From Pelotomaculum sp. PtaB.Bin104 (lineage in GTDB: Bacteria; Bacillota; Desulfotomaculia; Desulfotomaculales; Pelotomaculaceae): a DNA stretch of 64,000 nt. A program made the translations under genes and the position numbers. Below the pieces are notes generated by a model that did not search any database, was not told where the DNA came from, and worked only from the letters and a program-made list of their open reading frames with translations. Shown one piece after another: positions 54,877-63,805 of this stretch. Positions within the stretch are counted from its first letter, which is position 1; each line of letters starts with the position of its first letter. The stretch covers positions 45,963 through 109,962 of the forward strand of contig MVQL01000178.1 of the NCBI GenBank assembly GCA_002067205.1. Direction: 5' to 3'.

Positions 54877-54900
54877 ATGTTCCTGTTTTGGCGAAGCTGG

Positions 54901-55155
54901 TTAAAAATTTGCGCCCCATTTCATTCCCATGTAGCCGCTCCCTGCGCGGAGTTCTTCAAGCATCTGGTATAGGCGCTTTTGTCGAGTCTCCTCACGCTTG
55001 CCGCGAGTAATCCAGCCGATGTAATCGTTTTGCTGATACGGGGGTCGGGCGCGGTACTGCTCCCAGAGAGCTTTTTTATCAAGGGCGTCAACCACGTAAT
55101 CGGGAATATCGTAAACCGGGCGTGTCATACGACTAGTGTCAAGCTCATTTTTCAT
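54901..55155 (-). CDS. YdeI/OmdA-family protein
   Basis: 84 residues from ATG 55155. RPVYDIPDYVVDALDKKALW and GKREETRQKRLYQMLEELRA match the YdeI/OmpD-associated (bacteriocin-protection) family. It begins 2 bp after the stop of the immunity-like gene, so the two are co-translated. Members are shorter copies of a domain that is also seen in stress responses; the exact activity is unproven. Confidence 0.75.
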   Translation of the reverse strand: MKNELDTSRMTRPVYDIPDYVVDALDKKALWEQYRARPPYQQNDYIGWITRGKREETRQKRLYQMLEELRAGSGYMGMKWGANF

Positions 55156-55157
55156 CG

Positions 55158-55685
55158 TCAACACTTCCAGCCAATTTTTGCCGGATTCGGCTCGTCATCA
55201 ACTGACACGGCACGCAGCGCGTCAAGCATACGTCCGCACTCGTCGGCGGCACATTGCTCCAGCTGCTCCCACGGAGTTTTAGTTCCGAGAGTTTCATACG
55301 CAACCGCTAACGCTCCATATAGAGCCAGTCCGATACAGTGCCTTGCCGAGTGGATAGTCGACGCGCACTGACCTACCGACCTTGCGGCAGCTTGCGCAAC
55401 AGGGTTCGAATCTGCTTCGCGGGCGGCAGCGTGGCACTCGAGGATTGCCGTTTTCGCTTGCGGCAGTTTTATTGCTCCCGATAACCACTCCCGAGCGGCG
55501 TTCAGTGCATTTTGCGGACGCAGGTCATCCGGGTAGTACTTGCTCCACAGCGGCAATATAACTCTCTCGGCATAATCAACCGTCCAATGCGCAAGCGTTG
55601 ACTTACTCTGCGTTTCAATCAATTTTACAAGCGACTGAATATACGGCGCGTCCCAGTCGCTTAGCATCTTTCGTGCTTTTGGCAT
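55158..55685 (-). CDS. Putative immunity protein
   Basis: 175 residues, starting at the second ATG because AAGGAG sits 7 nt before it. The layout (AREWLSGAIKLPQAKTAILE and QAAARSVGQCASTIHSARHC) resembles a family annotated only as putative immunity protein. It is mainly helical with no signal. Codon use is GC-richer than the AT-rich DNA upstream, which suggests transfer. It pairs with the YdeI-type gene; no toxin gene is adjacent. Confidence 0.65.
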   Translation of the reverse strand: MPKARKMLSDWDAPYIQSLVKLIETQSKSTLAHWTVDYAERVILPLWSKYYPDDLRPQNALNAAREWLSGAIKLPQAKTAILECHAAAREADSNPVAQAAARSVGQCASTIHSARHCIGLALYGALAVAYETLGTKTPWEQLEQCAADECGRMLDALRAVSVDDEPNPAKIGWKC

Positions 55686-55691
55686 ACTCAT

Positions 55692-56280
55692 TCTCCTTAT
55701 ATTACTGTTGATAAAGTATTAGAGCGGGTCGCACACCGTAACAAGTTAAGCTGACACATCCATAACTGCGAATACTGCTGCGAGGACCTACAAAAAAACG
55801 CACGTGAAGAGGTATAAACTCCTGCTTATAGCAGCGGTAAACAACAAAAAGAGAAACCACATAGATATCCCGGTTTGGGGAGGATAATAAGGAGAAAAAA
55901 TGAGGGTTTCGAATTATATTAAATAATGGCATTATCCAACCTCATTTCAACAAGTTCCGACAAAAAATTTTCAACATCATCACTTTTGTATATATACCCG
56001 GTTCGTTATTATATTTCCTGCTTTCTTGACCCTTTGAAATTTTTGAGAGAATATTTCCTTATATTTTTCCTTCATCCCACCGAGTATCAATTGGACCTTG
56101 ACTATCTTTATTTGAATACGCTTTTGTTAACACCATTTCAAACACTGTACGTGTACATAGCGCTACCGGATTTAAGCGAGCTATCTATACAGGATTTGAC
56201 GTTGTTTGTTGTTTTTGGTTGCCTTGAAAAAGGTTTTCATGCTAAGATAATCACACTGGCAGTGTAAAAGGGGAACAAAA
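55692..56280. other. AT-rich gap without a convincing gene
   Basis: 590 bp between the immunity-type gene and the HTH gene. A plus-strand open frame (55926-56267) has no ribosome site and a Leu/Tyr/Phe-rich product typical of chance translation, so I do not call it. AAGGGGA just before 56281 belongs to the HTH gene. Confidence 0.6.
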
Positions 56281-56526
56281 ATGTTAGCGGAAAACATAAA
56301 GTGGGCACGGAAATCTGCGGGGCTCAGCCAAAGCGAGCTTGCCAGAATTGTCGGCGTTTCTGTGAATACTATTTCAGGGATCGAATTGGGCCGGATTAAG
56401 CCTAGTGTGGACACTTTTATTCGAATCGCGCGGGCGTGTAATGTATCGCTTGACATTTTGGCGAGAAACTATAACGCTGGTATAGAGGAATCCACATCTT
56501 TAGGCAAAAGAAACAGAAGCAGTTAA
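56281..56526 (+). CDS. XRE-family HTH regulator
   Basis: 81 residues with an ATG behind AAGGGGAACAAAA. Residues 5-60 are a clean HTH domain (KSAGLSQSELARIVGVSVNT followed by SGIELGRIKPSVDTFIRIAR). The tail is basic. It ends 26 bp before the large AlbA_2-type gene in the same direction, so it is likely its regulator or co-transcribed partner. Confidence 0.85.
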   Translation: MLAENIKWARKSAGLSQSELARIVGVSVNTISGIELGRIKPSVDTFIRIARACNVSLDILARNYNAGIEESTSLGKRNRSS

Positions 56527-56551
56527 TGTGAACAGGTTCAAGAGGTGATTA

Positions 56552-58555
56552 TTGTTGGCTGCTGCAACAATGAAAGATGGACTTCCCTTCAATTTAGACG
56601 ATTTAATCAACATGCGTGTTTTTGAGAGCAACCGGATTGACTTTAAAGCAACTTGGGACAAACCTATAAAAGCGGCAGTAATCCGCACTATATGCGCTTT
56701 TTCCAACGATCTTCTCAATCTAAATGGTGGTTACGTAGTATTAGGCATCGAAGAAAACCATGGTATGCCTATTTTACCGCCGCGCGGCTTGGAAGGGTTT
56801 AATTTAGAGTCCATTCAGAAAGAAATCAGAGGCACTTGCAAGCGAATCAAGCCGGAATATCAACCCATACTCTTCCCTGTCCATTATCAGGGGAAACCTA
56901 TTTTAATTATTATGGCTCCTGGCAGTGAAAACCGCCCTCACCAGGCGCCCGATGATGTAAACCAAAAAGGAAGTACATATGAATACTATGTCCGTCAGGG
57001 GCCTGAAACAGTTGAAGCTAAATGGGAGCTGTTAACACAACTGTTGGAATTAGCAGCAAAAACTCCCTTCGACGACCGGCGGAATTTGGAGGCAAAGGTT
57101 GAGAATTTGTCTCCGATCTTGGTTAGGCGATATCTGCATGACATTAGAAGTGACTTGGTGGCGGACGGGGCAAGATTTGACGACCGGGATCTATACCAGA
57201 GACTGCGTTTGGTGGCTCCCATAAATGCCCATGAAGTTCCCAGAAATATTGGCTTATTGTTCTTTAACGAAGACCCCGATCAGTTTTTTTCCGGGGCACG
57301 CATTGAAGTAGTTCAGTTTGGTGATGACGCCGACGGCGACCTTATTGAGGAAAGAACATTTCGCGGACCGCTGCCGCAGCAAATTAGAAACACATTGGAA
57401 TACTTAAATAGCCTGGGAGGGACTTTAATTCAAAAAATCCGGGGGCAGGCTGAAATAGAACGAACAGTTCCCTATCCCTATGAAGCAATGGAAGAAGCTA
57501 TCGTCAACGCAGTATATCACCGTGGTTATGACGGCCCTCCTGAGCCGGTAAAGGTCTATTTGTACCCTGACCGCATGGAAATTACCAGCTACCCTGGCCC
57601 GGTTGCCGGCCTGCAAAATAAACATTTTGAGCCGGATCAAAATATTCCCCAAGTACCTGCACGTAACCGGCGCATCGGAGAATTTTTAAAAGAACTACGT
57701 CTGGCAGAGGCCAGGGGCACAGGAATTCCCAAAATACAGCGAAAAATGCGGGAAAATGGGTCTCCGGCTGCTCAATTCGATTTCGATGAACATCGCACTT
57801 ACTTCCGTGTAATCCTGCCGGTGCATCCCCGTTACCAGGTATTACATGCGTTAAGAGAGGCCGCTCATTTATGGGCTGTTGGTGAGAAAGCTAACGCGAT
57901 CAGTCATTTGGAGCGGGCTTTTGAGCGCCAGCCTTCTTCGGGCGCATTAGCCAGCCAGCTGATCGAGTATTCTTTTGGCTTCGGGAAAAGTGAATTGGCC
58001 TATAAGACTTTGAGCAAATTTGAAGAGCAATTGGTAAAAAGTGAACCCTCTCATCCATATTTGACAATGGCACGGCTGCTAATCGATAGATCACGAGTCA
58101 AAGAAGCAAATGAAGTGTTGGGACGGATACCCTTGTCCCGGACGATAAATGATACAGTGGAAGCGGCCATCCTGATGAAAAAAACAAATGATTATGCTGG
58201 AGCCCACCATCTATTTGCTGAAGCGTACACAATAAACCCGGATGATCCTAAAATTATTCATGAATTTGCCCAAACTAAAATGAAATTAGCACAAAACTTA
58301 TGGAAAAAATCCCATATAGATGCCAAAAAAAGACTGAACAGAGAAGCTGCGGAATTGCTTCGACGAGCAATCCAGCTTGCTGAAGATCCTGTACGTGAAG
58401 GATGGTGCTGGTTCGACTTGGCCCGTACCCTTGACTGGCTCAGGGCACCTTATAGCGAGGTGGAGGCAGCATATCAAAAAGCCCTGTCATTTATCCACGA
58501 TGAACCCCGTTTTTTGGAAGGATATAAGAAATTTAAAAACAAGGTTAGGAAATGA
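56552..58555 (+). CDS. AlbA_2/GHKL-ATPase-type protein with C-terminal TPR-like repeats
   Basis: 667 residues. The N-terminal part (about 20-150) matches the Schlafen AlbA_2 domain (SNRIDFKATW; GGYVVLGIEENHG). Residues about 300-400 match the HATPase_c_4 type (YPYEAMEEAIVNAVYHRGYD; GTGIPKIQRKMRENGSP), and about 430-667 is a row of helical repeats (AISHLERAFERQPSSGALAS; AYTINPDDPKIIHEFAQTK). AlbA_2 proteins with ATPase parts occur as regulators and in defence islands. TTG 56552 follows AGAGGTGAT. No effector nuclease or toxin is next to it. Confidence 0.8.
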   Translation: MLAAATMKDGLPFNLDDLINMRVFESNRIDFKATWDKPIKAAVIRTICAFSNDLLNLNGGYVVLGIEENHGMPILPPRGLEGFNLESIQKEIRGTCKRIKPEYQPILFPVHYQGKPILIIMAPGSENRPHQAPDDVNQKGSTYEYYVRQGPETVEAKWELLTQLLELAAKTPFDDRRNLEAKVENLSPILVRRYLHDIRSDLVADGARFDDRDLYQRLRLVAPINAHEVPRNIGLLFFNEDPDQFFSGARIEVVQFGDDADGDLIEERTFRGPLPQQIRNTLEYLNSLGGTLIQKIRGQAEIERTVPYPYEAMEEAIVNAVYHRGYDGPPEPVKVYLYPDRMEITSYPGPVAGLQNKHFEPDQNIPQVPARNRRIGEFLKELRLAEARGTGIPKIQRKMRENGSPAAQFDFDEHRTYFRVILPVHPRYQVLHALREAAHLWAVGEKANAISHLERAFERQPSSGALASQLIEYSFGFGKSELAYKTLSKFEEQLVKSEPSHPYLTMARLLIDRSRVKEANEVLGRIPLSRTINDTVEAAILMKKTNDYAGAHHLFAEAYTINPDDPKIIHEFAQTKMKLAQNLWKKSHIDAKKRLNREAAELLRRAIQLAEDPVREGWCWFDLARTLDWLRAPYSEVEAAYQKALSFIHDEPRFLEGYKKFKNKVRK

Positions 58556-58557
58556 TT

Positions 58558-58589
58558 AAACGCCCAGCAATTTGCCGCGGCGTTTCCTT
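58558..58589 (+). terminator. Terminator of the AlbA_2-type gene
   Basis: AAACGCC and GGCGTTT pair with a 14-nt loop just after the stop; the tail (CCTTT) is short, so efficiency is uncertain. Confidence 0.5.
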
Positions 58590-58810
58590 TGCCATTCTAA
58601 AGCATGGCTTTATTCAGGCATTTTTCACCTGAAGGTAATATTACAAGGTGGCTGCTCCTTCCAAGTGCGCCGGTAGATCGGTTCGATAAAACAGGATCGC
58701 GCCATTCATGAGCTTTTGCAGACTGGTTTCCCCCGGCTTTCATAATTGCAGCCGGCAATAATATTATTAATCCAACAAAAACCCCCCCCATTACATCTGT
58801 ATAACAAAGT

Positions 58811-58966
58811 TCACGCCGCCGGATAGTTGGAATACACAAACTCATAAACTTTTTGCCGGTATAGGGTTAAAGCCGAGTCATCGTAGCTTTCCGGCAACTC
58901 GTTCCACAGCGTGTCACGGATCAGGACATCAACGACGGCCTGCGTTTTTCCGGAAGTACTAGACAT
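58811..58966 (-). pseudogene. Small remnant, possibly of a type I restriction HsdR C-terminus
   Basis: A clean 51-residue frame reads TQAVVDVLIRDTLWNELPES then YRQKVYEFVYSNYPAA. The end resembles the C-terminus of type I restriction R subunits as I recall them; no search was possible. No ribosome site and no other restriction gene is present. It is best read as a leftover. Confidence 0.35.
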
Positions 58967-59118
58967 TTTTTTGTATTATGCAATTGGCTCCGATGTGAAT
59001 ATTGAGGTCCAGCACCTGCTGGTTCCTTGGTTGTTTTGTTAATCCGGGTAATCGGAATGGGCGTTGCGCCAGCAGAAACCAGCCCATAGTGCTTAAACAA
59101 AAGGAAACGACGCTAAAA

Positions 59119-59163
59119 ATTAAAAAATAGAGGAGCACCACCTAAAGTGGCCTCCTCTATTTA
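59119..59163 (-). terminator. Terminator of ppdK
   Basis: In minus order, AATAGAGGAGGCCAC pairs with GTGGTGCTCCTCTATT (one bulge) and a T-run follows, about 20 bp after the ppdK stop. Confidence 0.88.
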
Positions 59164-59184
59164 TCTATCTTAATACTGTAATAG

Positions 59185-61860
59185 CTACATGGTACCGAAA
59201 TCCTGTTTGGCCCCAGGCATGTTTTTCACCTTAGCCTGTGCTGCGGCCAATCGGGCAATAGGTACCCGGAACGGTGAGCAGCTCACGAAATCCAAACCGA
59301 TTATGTGGCAGAATTCGATTGAACTGGGTTCACCACCATGCTCCCCGCAGATACCGATTAGTAAATTGGGTTTGGTGCTACGCCCTAATTCTACAGCCAT
59401 CTTCATTAGTTTGCCTACTCCATTGCGGTCTAACACAACAAATGGGCTGTCTGCCAAGATCTTTTTTTCCAGGTAGGCAGGAATAAATTTACCTTCGGCA
59501 TCATCCCTAGAAAAGCCCAATGTGGTTTGGGTGAGATCGTTAGTGCCGAACGAGAAGAACTCCGCCTGGGTAGCTACTTCATCAGCCAGCAGCGCCGCCC
59601 TGGGCACTTCAATCATGGTACCGATAGTGTAGTGAATATCGATCCCGGTCTCTTTCATAACTTCTTGGCCAACATTTATGACCAGCTCCCTCAAGAAAGC
59701 CAGTTCTTTTACGTCTATTACCAGCGGTATTTCAATTTCCGGAACAGGGTTGTAGCCCTCTTTGATTAATTGGGCAGCAGCTTGCAGGACCGCTCTGGCC
59801 TGCATGGCGTAAACTTCTGGGTAGGTAATGCCCAGGCGGCAACCCCGGTGTCCCAGCATCGGGTTAAACTCGGACAGTGCCCGCACCTTGCTCAAAAGCG
59901 CTTCTTTCTCCGCTATTACACCTTGATCACCGTTGGTCAAGCGCAGAGTAGTTATTTCCACCATCAGTTCCTCTGCGTTAGGCAGGAACTCATGTAACGG
60001 CGGGTCAAGGAAGCGGATGGTTACCGGAAAACCGTCCATAGCTTTTAATATGCCGTAAAAGTCTCCCTGTTGCATCGACAGCAACTTATCCAGCGCGACC
60101 TGCCGCTCTTCCAAAGTGGAGGCGAGGATCATTTCCTGAACGATGGGTAGACGATCCTGAGCCATAAACATATGCTCAGTACGGCAAAGCCCAATACCGG
60201 CCGCTCCGAATTCCCGGGACTTGGCAGCATCTTCCGGGGTGTCTGCGTTTGCCCTTACCCCCAGGGTGCGGATTTCGTCGGCCCAATCTAAAATCCTTTT
60301 GAATTCCGCGGAAATTTCGGGGTCGATCATGGGTACCTCTCCGAGCATAACACTGCCGGCAGCTCCATCTATGGAGATAACGTCGCCTTCTTTTACTACC
60401 AGGTTCCCAATAGTGAATTCTTTACTGTCATAATCAATCCGCATGGCTTCACAGCCACATACGCACGGTTTCCCCATACCTCTGGCTACCACTGCAGCAT
60501 GGCTGGTCATCCCGCCCCTAGAGGTCAGCACCCCTTGCGCCGCAACTATCCCGTGGATATCATCGGGAGTTGTTTCGGTACGGACTAGAAGTAACTTTTT
60601 ACCATCCTTAGCTAATTCTTCAGCTAAAGTGGCGTCAAAAACCACAGCTCCTGACGCTGCTCCCGGGGAAGCGGGCAAACCACTTGCTACCACTTCTAAC
60701 TTAGCAGACGGGTCAATGCGGCGGTGTAAAAGCTGATCCAAATGGGCTGCTTCTACCCGTAAAATTGCTTCTTCCTTGTTGATCAGACCTTCGTCAACCA
60801 TATCCACAGCAACTTTGACCGCTGCCGAAGCGGTGCGCTTCCCGTTACGGGTCTGAAGGATATAAAGCCGGCCGCGCTCAACGGTAAACTCAATATCCTG
60901 CATGTTGCGGTAGTGGTTTTCTAAAAGCTTGCAGATGTTGGCAAACTGCTGGTATATCTCCGGCATATCATTTCCAAGCGCAGAAATAGACTGAGGTGTG
61001 CGTATCCCGGCCACCACATCTTCGCCCTGGGCATTAATTAAATACTCACCATAGAGATTATTTTCCCCTGTTGAGGGGTTGCGGGTGAAGGCCACGCCGG
61101 TACCGCAGTCATCCCCCATATTACCAAATACCATAGCCTGAATATTTACGGCAGTGCCGTAATCGTCAGGAATCTTGTTAAGTTTACGGTAGACAATGGC
61201 GCGGTCATTATTCCATGAGTTAAACACCGCAAACACAGACATAAACAGTTGCTCTACAGGATCTTGCGGGAAGGAGCTCCCCGTTTCCCGTTCAATCAAT
61301 TTTTTGAATTCAACAATCACTTCCCGCAAATCCGCAGCGGAAAGCTGATGGTCAAAGCGTACATCTGTCTTTTTCTTCTGCTCTTCCAGGATGCTCTCGA
61401 ATTTATGGTGCTCCACGCCCATAACCACATCGCCAAACATGGTGATAAAGCGGCGGTAGCAGTCCATGGCAAACCGCTCGTTCGCTGTATTATTGGCGAA
61501 AGCCTCCACAGTACGGTCGTTCAGACCGAGGTTGAGCACGGTATCCATCATGCCGGGCATCGAAACAGGGGCGCCGGAACGCACCGACACCAGCAGCGGG
61601 TTGGCCTCGTCCCCGAATTTCTTTCCTAAAATAGCTTCAAGCTCGATTATCTTTTCCTTAACTTCTTCTTCTAAACCAGCCGGGAATTTTTGTCCCTGGG
61701 CGGAAAAGTCATTGCATGCTTCAGTAGTTATCGTCAGGCCAGGGGGCACCGGCAGACCAATATTGGTCATTTCGGCCATATTGGCGCCCTTCCCGCCCAG
61801 CAGAAATTTCATTTCAGCGTTACCCTCACTAAATAAATAAACATATTTCTTTTTAGACAT
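59185..61860 (-). CDS. ppdK: Pyruvate, phosphate dikinase
   Basis: Interconverts pyruvate, ATP and Pi with PEP, AMP and PPi, a key glycolytic/gluconeogenic step in anaerobes. 891 residues, the normal length. Present are the nucleotide-binding start (YLFSEGNAEMKFLLGGKGAN), the phospho-His loop TSRGGMTSHAAVVARGMGKP, IGLCRTEHMF, and the PEP site ICGEHGGEPSS. ATG 61860 has AAAGGAGAGG upstream. No PPDK regulatory kinase was seen. The 61861-62500 region upstream has no convincing gene. Confidence 0.96.
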   Translation of the reverse strand: MSKKKYVYLFSEGNAEMKFLLGGKGANMAEMTNIGLPVPPGLTITTEACNDFSAQGQKFPAGLEEEVKEKIIELEAILGKKFGDEANPLLVSVRSGAPVSMPGMMDTVLNLGLNDRTVEAFANNTANERFAMDCYRRFITMFGDVVMGVEHHKFESILEEQKKKTDVRFDHQLSAADLREVIVEFKKLIERETGSSFPQDPVEQLFMSVFAVFNSWNNDRAIVYRKLNKIPDDYGTAVNIQAMVFGNMGDDCGTGVAFTRNPSTGENNLYGEYLINAQGEDVVAGIRTPQSISALGNDMPEIYQQFANICKLLENHYRNMQDIEFTVERGRLYILQTRNGKRTASAAVKVAVDMVDEGLINKEEAILRVEAAHLDQLLHRRIDPSAKLEVVASGLPASPGAASGAVVFDATLAEELAKDGKKLLLVRTETTPDDIHGIVAAQGVLTSRGGMTSHAAVVARGMGKPCVCGCEAMRIDYDSKEFTIGNLVVKEGDVISIDGAAGSVMLGEVPMIDPEISAEFKRILDWADEIRTLGVRANADTPEDAAKSREFGAAGIGLCRTEHMFMAQDRLPIVQEMILASTLEERQVALDKLLSMQQGDFYGILKAMDGFPVTIRFLDPPLHEFLPNAEELMVEITTLRLTNGDQGVIAEKEALLSKVRALSEFNPMLGHRGCRLGITYPEVYAMQARAVLQAAAQLIKEGYNPVPEIEIPLVIDVKELAFLRELVINVGQEVMKETGIDIHYTIGTMIEVPRAALLADEVATQAEFFSFGTNDLTQTTLGFSRDDAEGKFIPAYLEKKILADSPFVVLDRNGVGKLMKMAVELGRSTKPNLLIGICGEHGGEPSSIEFCHIIGLDFVSCSPFRVPIARLAAAQAKVKNMPGAKQDFGTM

Positions 61861-62429
61861 ATCTTCCTCTCCTTTGAAAATAATTAAAATCTGACATTTT
61901 CAATGAATGAAAGCTGATGGCATCATGATTTTCTATAATTGGGATCATTGGCTCGGATTTCAACCAGGTGGCCAGCAGGGACCGGTGAAAAACCGCAGTG
62001 TAGTATCCGTAATTTTCCCCGTAATCTTTTCCCTCCCTTATACATGTAATATTTAAATTAAAATAACTTTTCAATAAAACAAGCACATTCCCTGAGTATA
62101 TTTTTAAAAGGGTTAATTTCGTTAAAGCTTTGCAATACGCCTTCGCACCCTCACAGCACCGGACTTGTGCTATTAACATATCCGGCTCTTCCTATAAACA
62201 TTCGAGTCGCCAAGCTTTACATAGATAACGGGTATTCTTTAGTCCTTCTATATTCAGGCTGCATAATCGCCAATTAATTATAACATAAAATAGCTGCATT
62301 GGTTATAATAGTGCGCCTTGTTAATGTTTATGTGTTTACGGCTGTTTTAGGACAGCCCTTCCAGCAGCCGGCATTTGCTAGTTAACCTTTTTTAAGGTAG
62401 CATGAAAGATAAGTGATCAGGGTACTCCA

Positions 62430-62483
62430 GGCTTATGAGCCGGCCAGCAGGTACCAAACAACCTGCTGACTTGAGAATAAGCC
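62430..62483 (+). repeat. Two-tier hairpin before the exonuclease remnant
   Basis: GGCTTAT pairs with ATAAGCC and, inside, CAGCAGGT pairs with ACCTGCTG; it lies just ahead of the xth fragment. It might be a leader structure or a terminator in a decayed region. Confidence 0.35.
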
Positions 62484-62504
62484 GGTAAAATGTAATGGAG
62501 AATA

Positions 62505-62804
62505 ATGATGAAACTAATCTCGTGGAATGTTAACGGTTTGCGCGCCGTCATGAATAAGGGGTTTATGGACTTTTTCCGGGCAGTCGATGCCGATATTTTC
62601 TGCCTGCAGGAAACAAAAATGCAGCCAGGACAGGCAGAGCTTGACCTGGCCGGCTACGAGGAATACTGGAACAGCGCCGTAAAAAAGGGATATTCCGGGA
62701 CTGCTGTTTTCTCCAAGAACAAAGCAAATGGGGTTTTACTGGACCTGCAGCAAGAGGAGCATGGAATGGAAGGACGTGTGCTCACCCTGGAATACGACCA
62801 GTAG
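62505..62804 (+). pseudogene. xth: Exonuclease III (xth) 5' fragment
   Basis: 99 codons that give the typical start MKLISWNVNGLRAVMNKGFM and the metal Glu in FCLQETK, as in class II AP endonucleases. The frame stops at TAG after LTLEYDQ, where a full protein goes on to the VYTPN region and reaches about 250 residues. Base pairs after the stop do not continue it. A deletion is the likely cause; TAG excludes selenocysteine. Confidence 0.85.
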
Positions 62805-62883
62805 CGGGTTTACAGAATGCTTACGTTTTATGTTATTGGGAGATAATACTTAAACTATATATATAATAAGGGGTACATACGAA

Positions 62884-63459
62884 GTGTTTCGTAAGTATGT
62901 TATGGATGAGACTCACCGGGAGTTGTGGAACAATTACCTGGATATGAAACAAACAATGACAGTTCTCAGATACGAAATATGGAAAAATTACGAACTGTTC
63001 GAGCCCCAATGGTGGTTTATAATAATTACCACGTTAACTACAATTATTATCTGGTGGAAGCTCCTGGATAAAAAGCGTTTACTTGAAATTTTAGTATTTG
63101 GCTTTTTCATAACTACATCAACAGTTATTGCGGATGGTATAGGTAATCAGCTTATTGCCTGGGAATATACTACTAAAATTTATCCAATGTTATATCCGCT
63201 ATTAGCAATTAATTTAATCACGCTGCCACTCGTATATACTTTAATTTATCAGTATTTCACTAAATGGAAATTATATGCTATGATGATAATCATAGCATCT
63301 GCTGTTTTTTCGTTTATTTTTGAACCTTTACTGGTATTTGTGGGAATTTACGAGATGTATTACTGGAAGTATTACTACTCTTTTCCTATCTATATTCTTA
63401 TTGGATTGTTTAATAAATGGTTGACTCAGGCTGTTATCAATAAACAAAACAAAACCTAA
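62884..63459 (+). CDS. CBO0543-type membrane protein
   Basis: 191 residues: five or six hydrophobic helices after a polar start of about 40 residues. The pattern WWFIIITTLTTIIIWWKLLD and the loop NQLIAWEYTTKIYPM fits the CBO0543 family seen in Clostridia and Bacilli. Function unknown. AAGGGG is about 10 nt before GTG 62884; ATG 62902 is also possible. It is intact, unlike its neighbours on both sides. Confidence 0.65.
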   Translation: MFRKYVMDETHRELWNNYLDMKQTMTVLRYEIWKNYELFEPQWWFIIITTLTTIIIWWKLLDKKRLLEILVFGFFITTSTVIADGIGNQLIAWEYTTKIYPMLYPLLAINLITLPLVYTLIYQYFTKWKLYAMMIIIASAVFSFIFEPLLVFVGIYEMYYWKYYYSFPIYILIGLFNKWLTQAVINKQNKT

Positions 63460-63627
63460 CGGCGCAGGGAAAAACAAGGACGGCAACACAGTCACATCAG
63501 CCTGGAGGCACCGCGGGACAACTTGACCCAGGCCGAGGTGGAGGCAGCCATGGACCTGGTGATCACCAAAAACATCTTCAAACCGCTTCCTGGAAAATCA
63601 ACCTGGAAGTGGTTTTTTAAGAACTAG
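63452..63627 (+). pseudogene. DUF2922 gene remnant with frameshift
   Basis: Two overlapping frames carry one protein: KNKDGNTVT in one frame, then HISLEAPRDNLTQAEVEAAM in another, as expected if one base was lost near 63494 (the first frame would read GTC-ACC-ATC). The second frame ends with ITKNIFKPLPG. The shape matches DUF2922. No start is left, so it is a 5'-truncated, frameshifted relic. Confidence 0.65.
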
Positions 63628-63805
63628 GCTTGCCGGCACGCTTAAAATTCGACACATTGTTCTCTTTAAAGGTAAAGTGATCTTATAAAAGCTTTCCGCT
63701 TGACGGCCGCCGGATCTTGTTTGCGGCCGGAAAACCAATTACACAAAATAGTGGATACTTCCGTCAATAATATCATGGTCAAACATCTATTCCACCACCT
63801 TCAAG

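Noticed and set aside
55926..56267. Plus-strand 113-residue frame
   Set aside because: No ribosome site and composition typical of translated AT-rich non-coding DNA.
58597..58845. Minus-strand 82-residue frame after the AlbA_2-type gene
   Set aside because: No ribosome site, no domain pattern, and it overlaps the better-supported remnant at 58811-58966.
61853..62179. Minus-strand frame overlapping the ppdK start
   Set aside because: It overlaps the ppdK ribosome site, has no own ribosome site and no recognisable pattern.
62505..62804. Selenocysteine or readthrough for the short exonuclease III frame
   Set aside because: The stop is TAG, not TGA, and the sequence after it does not continue the protein.
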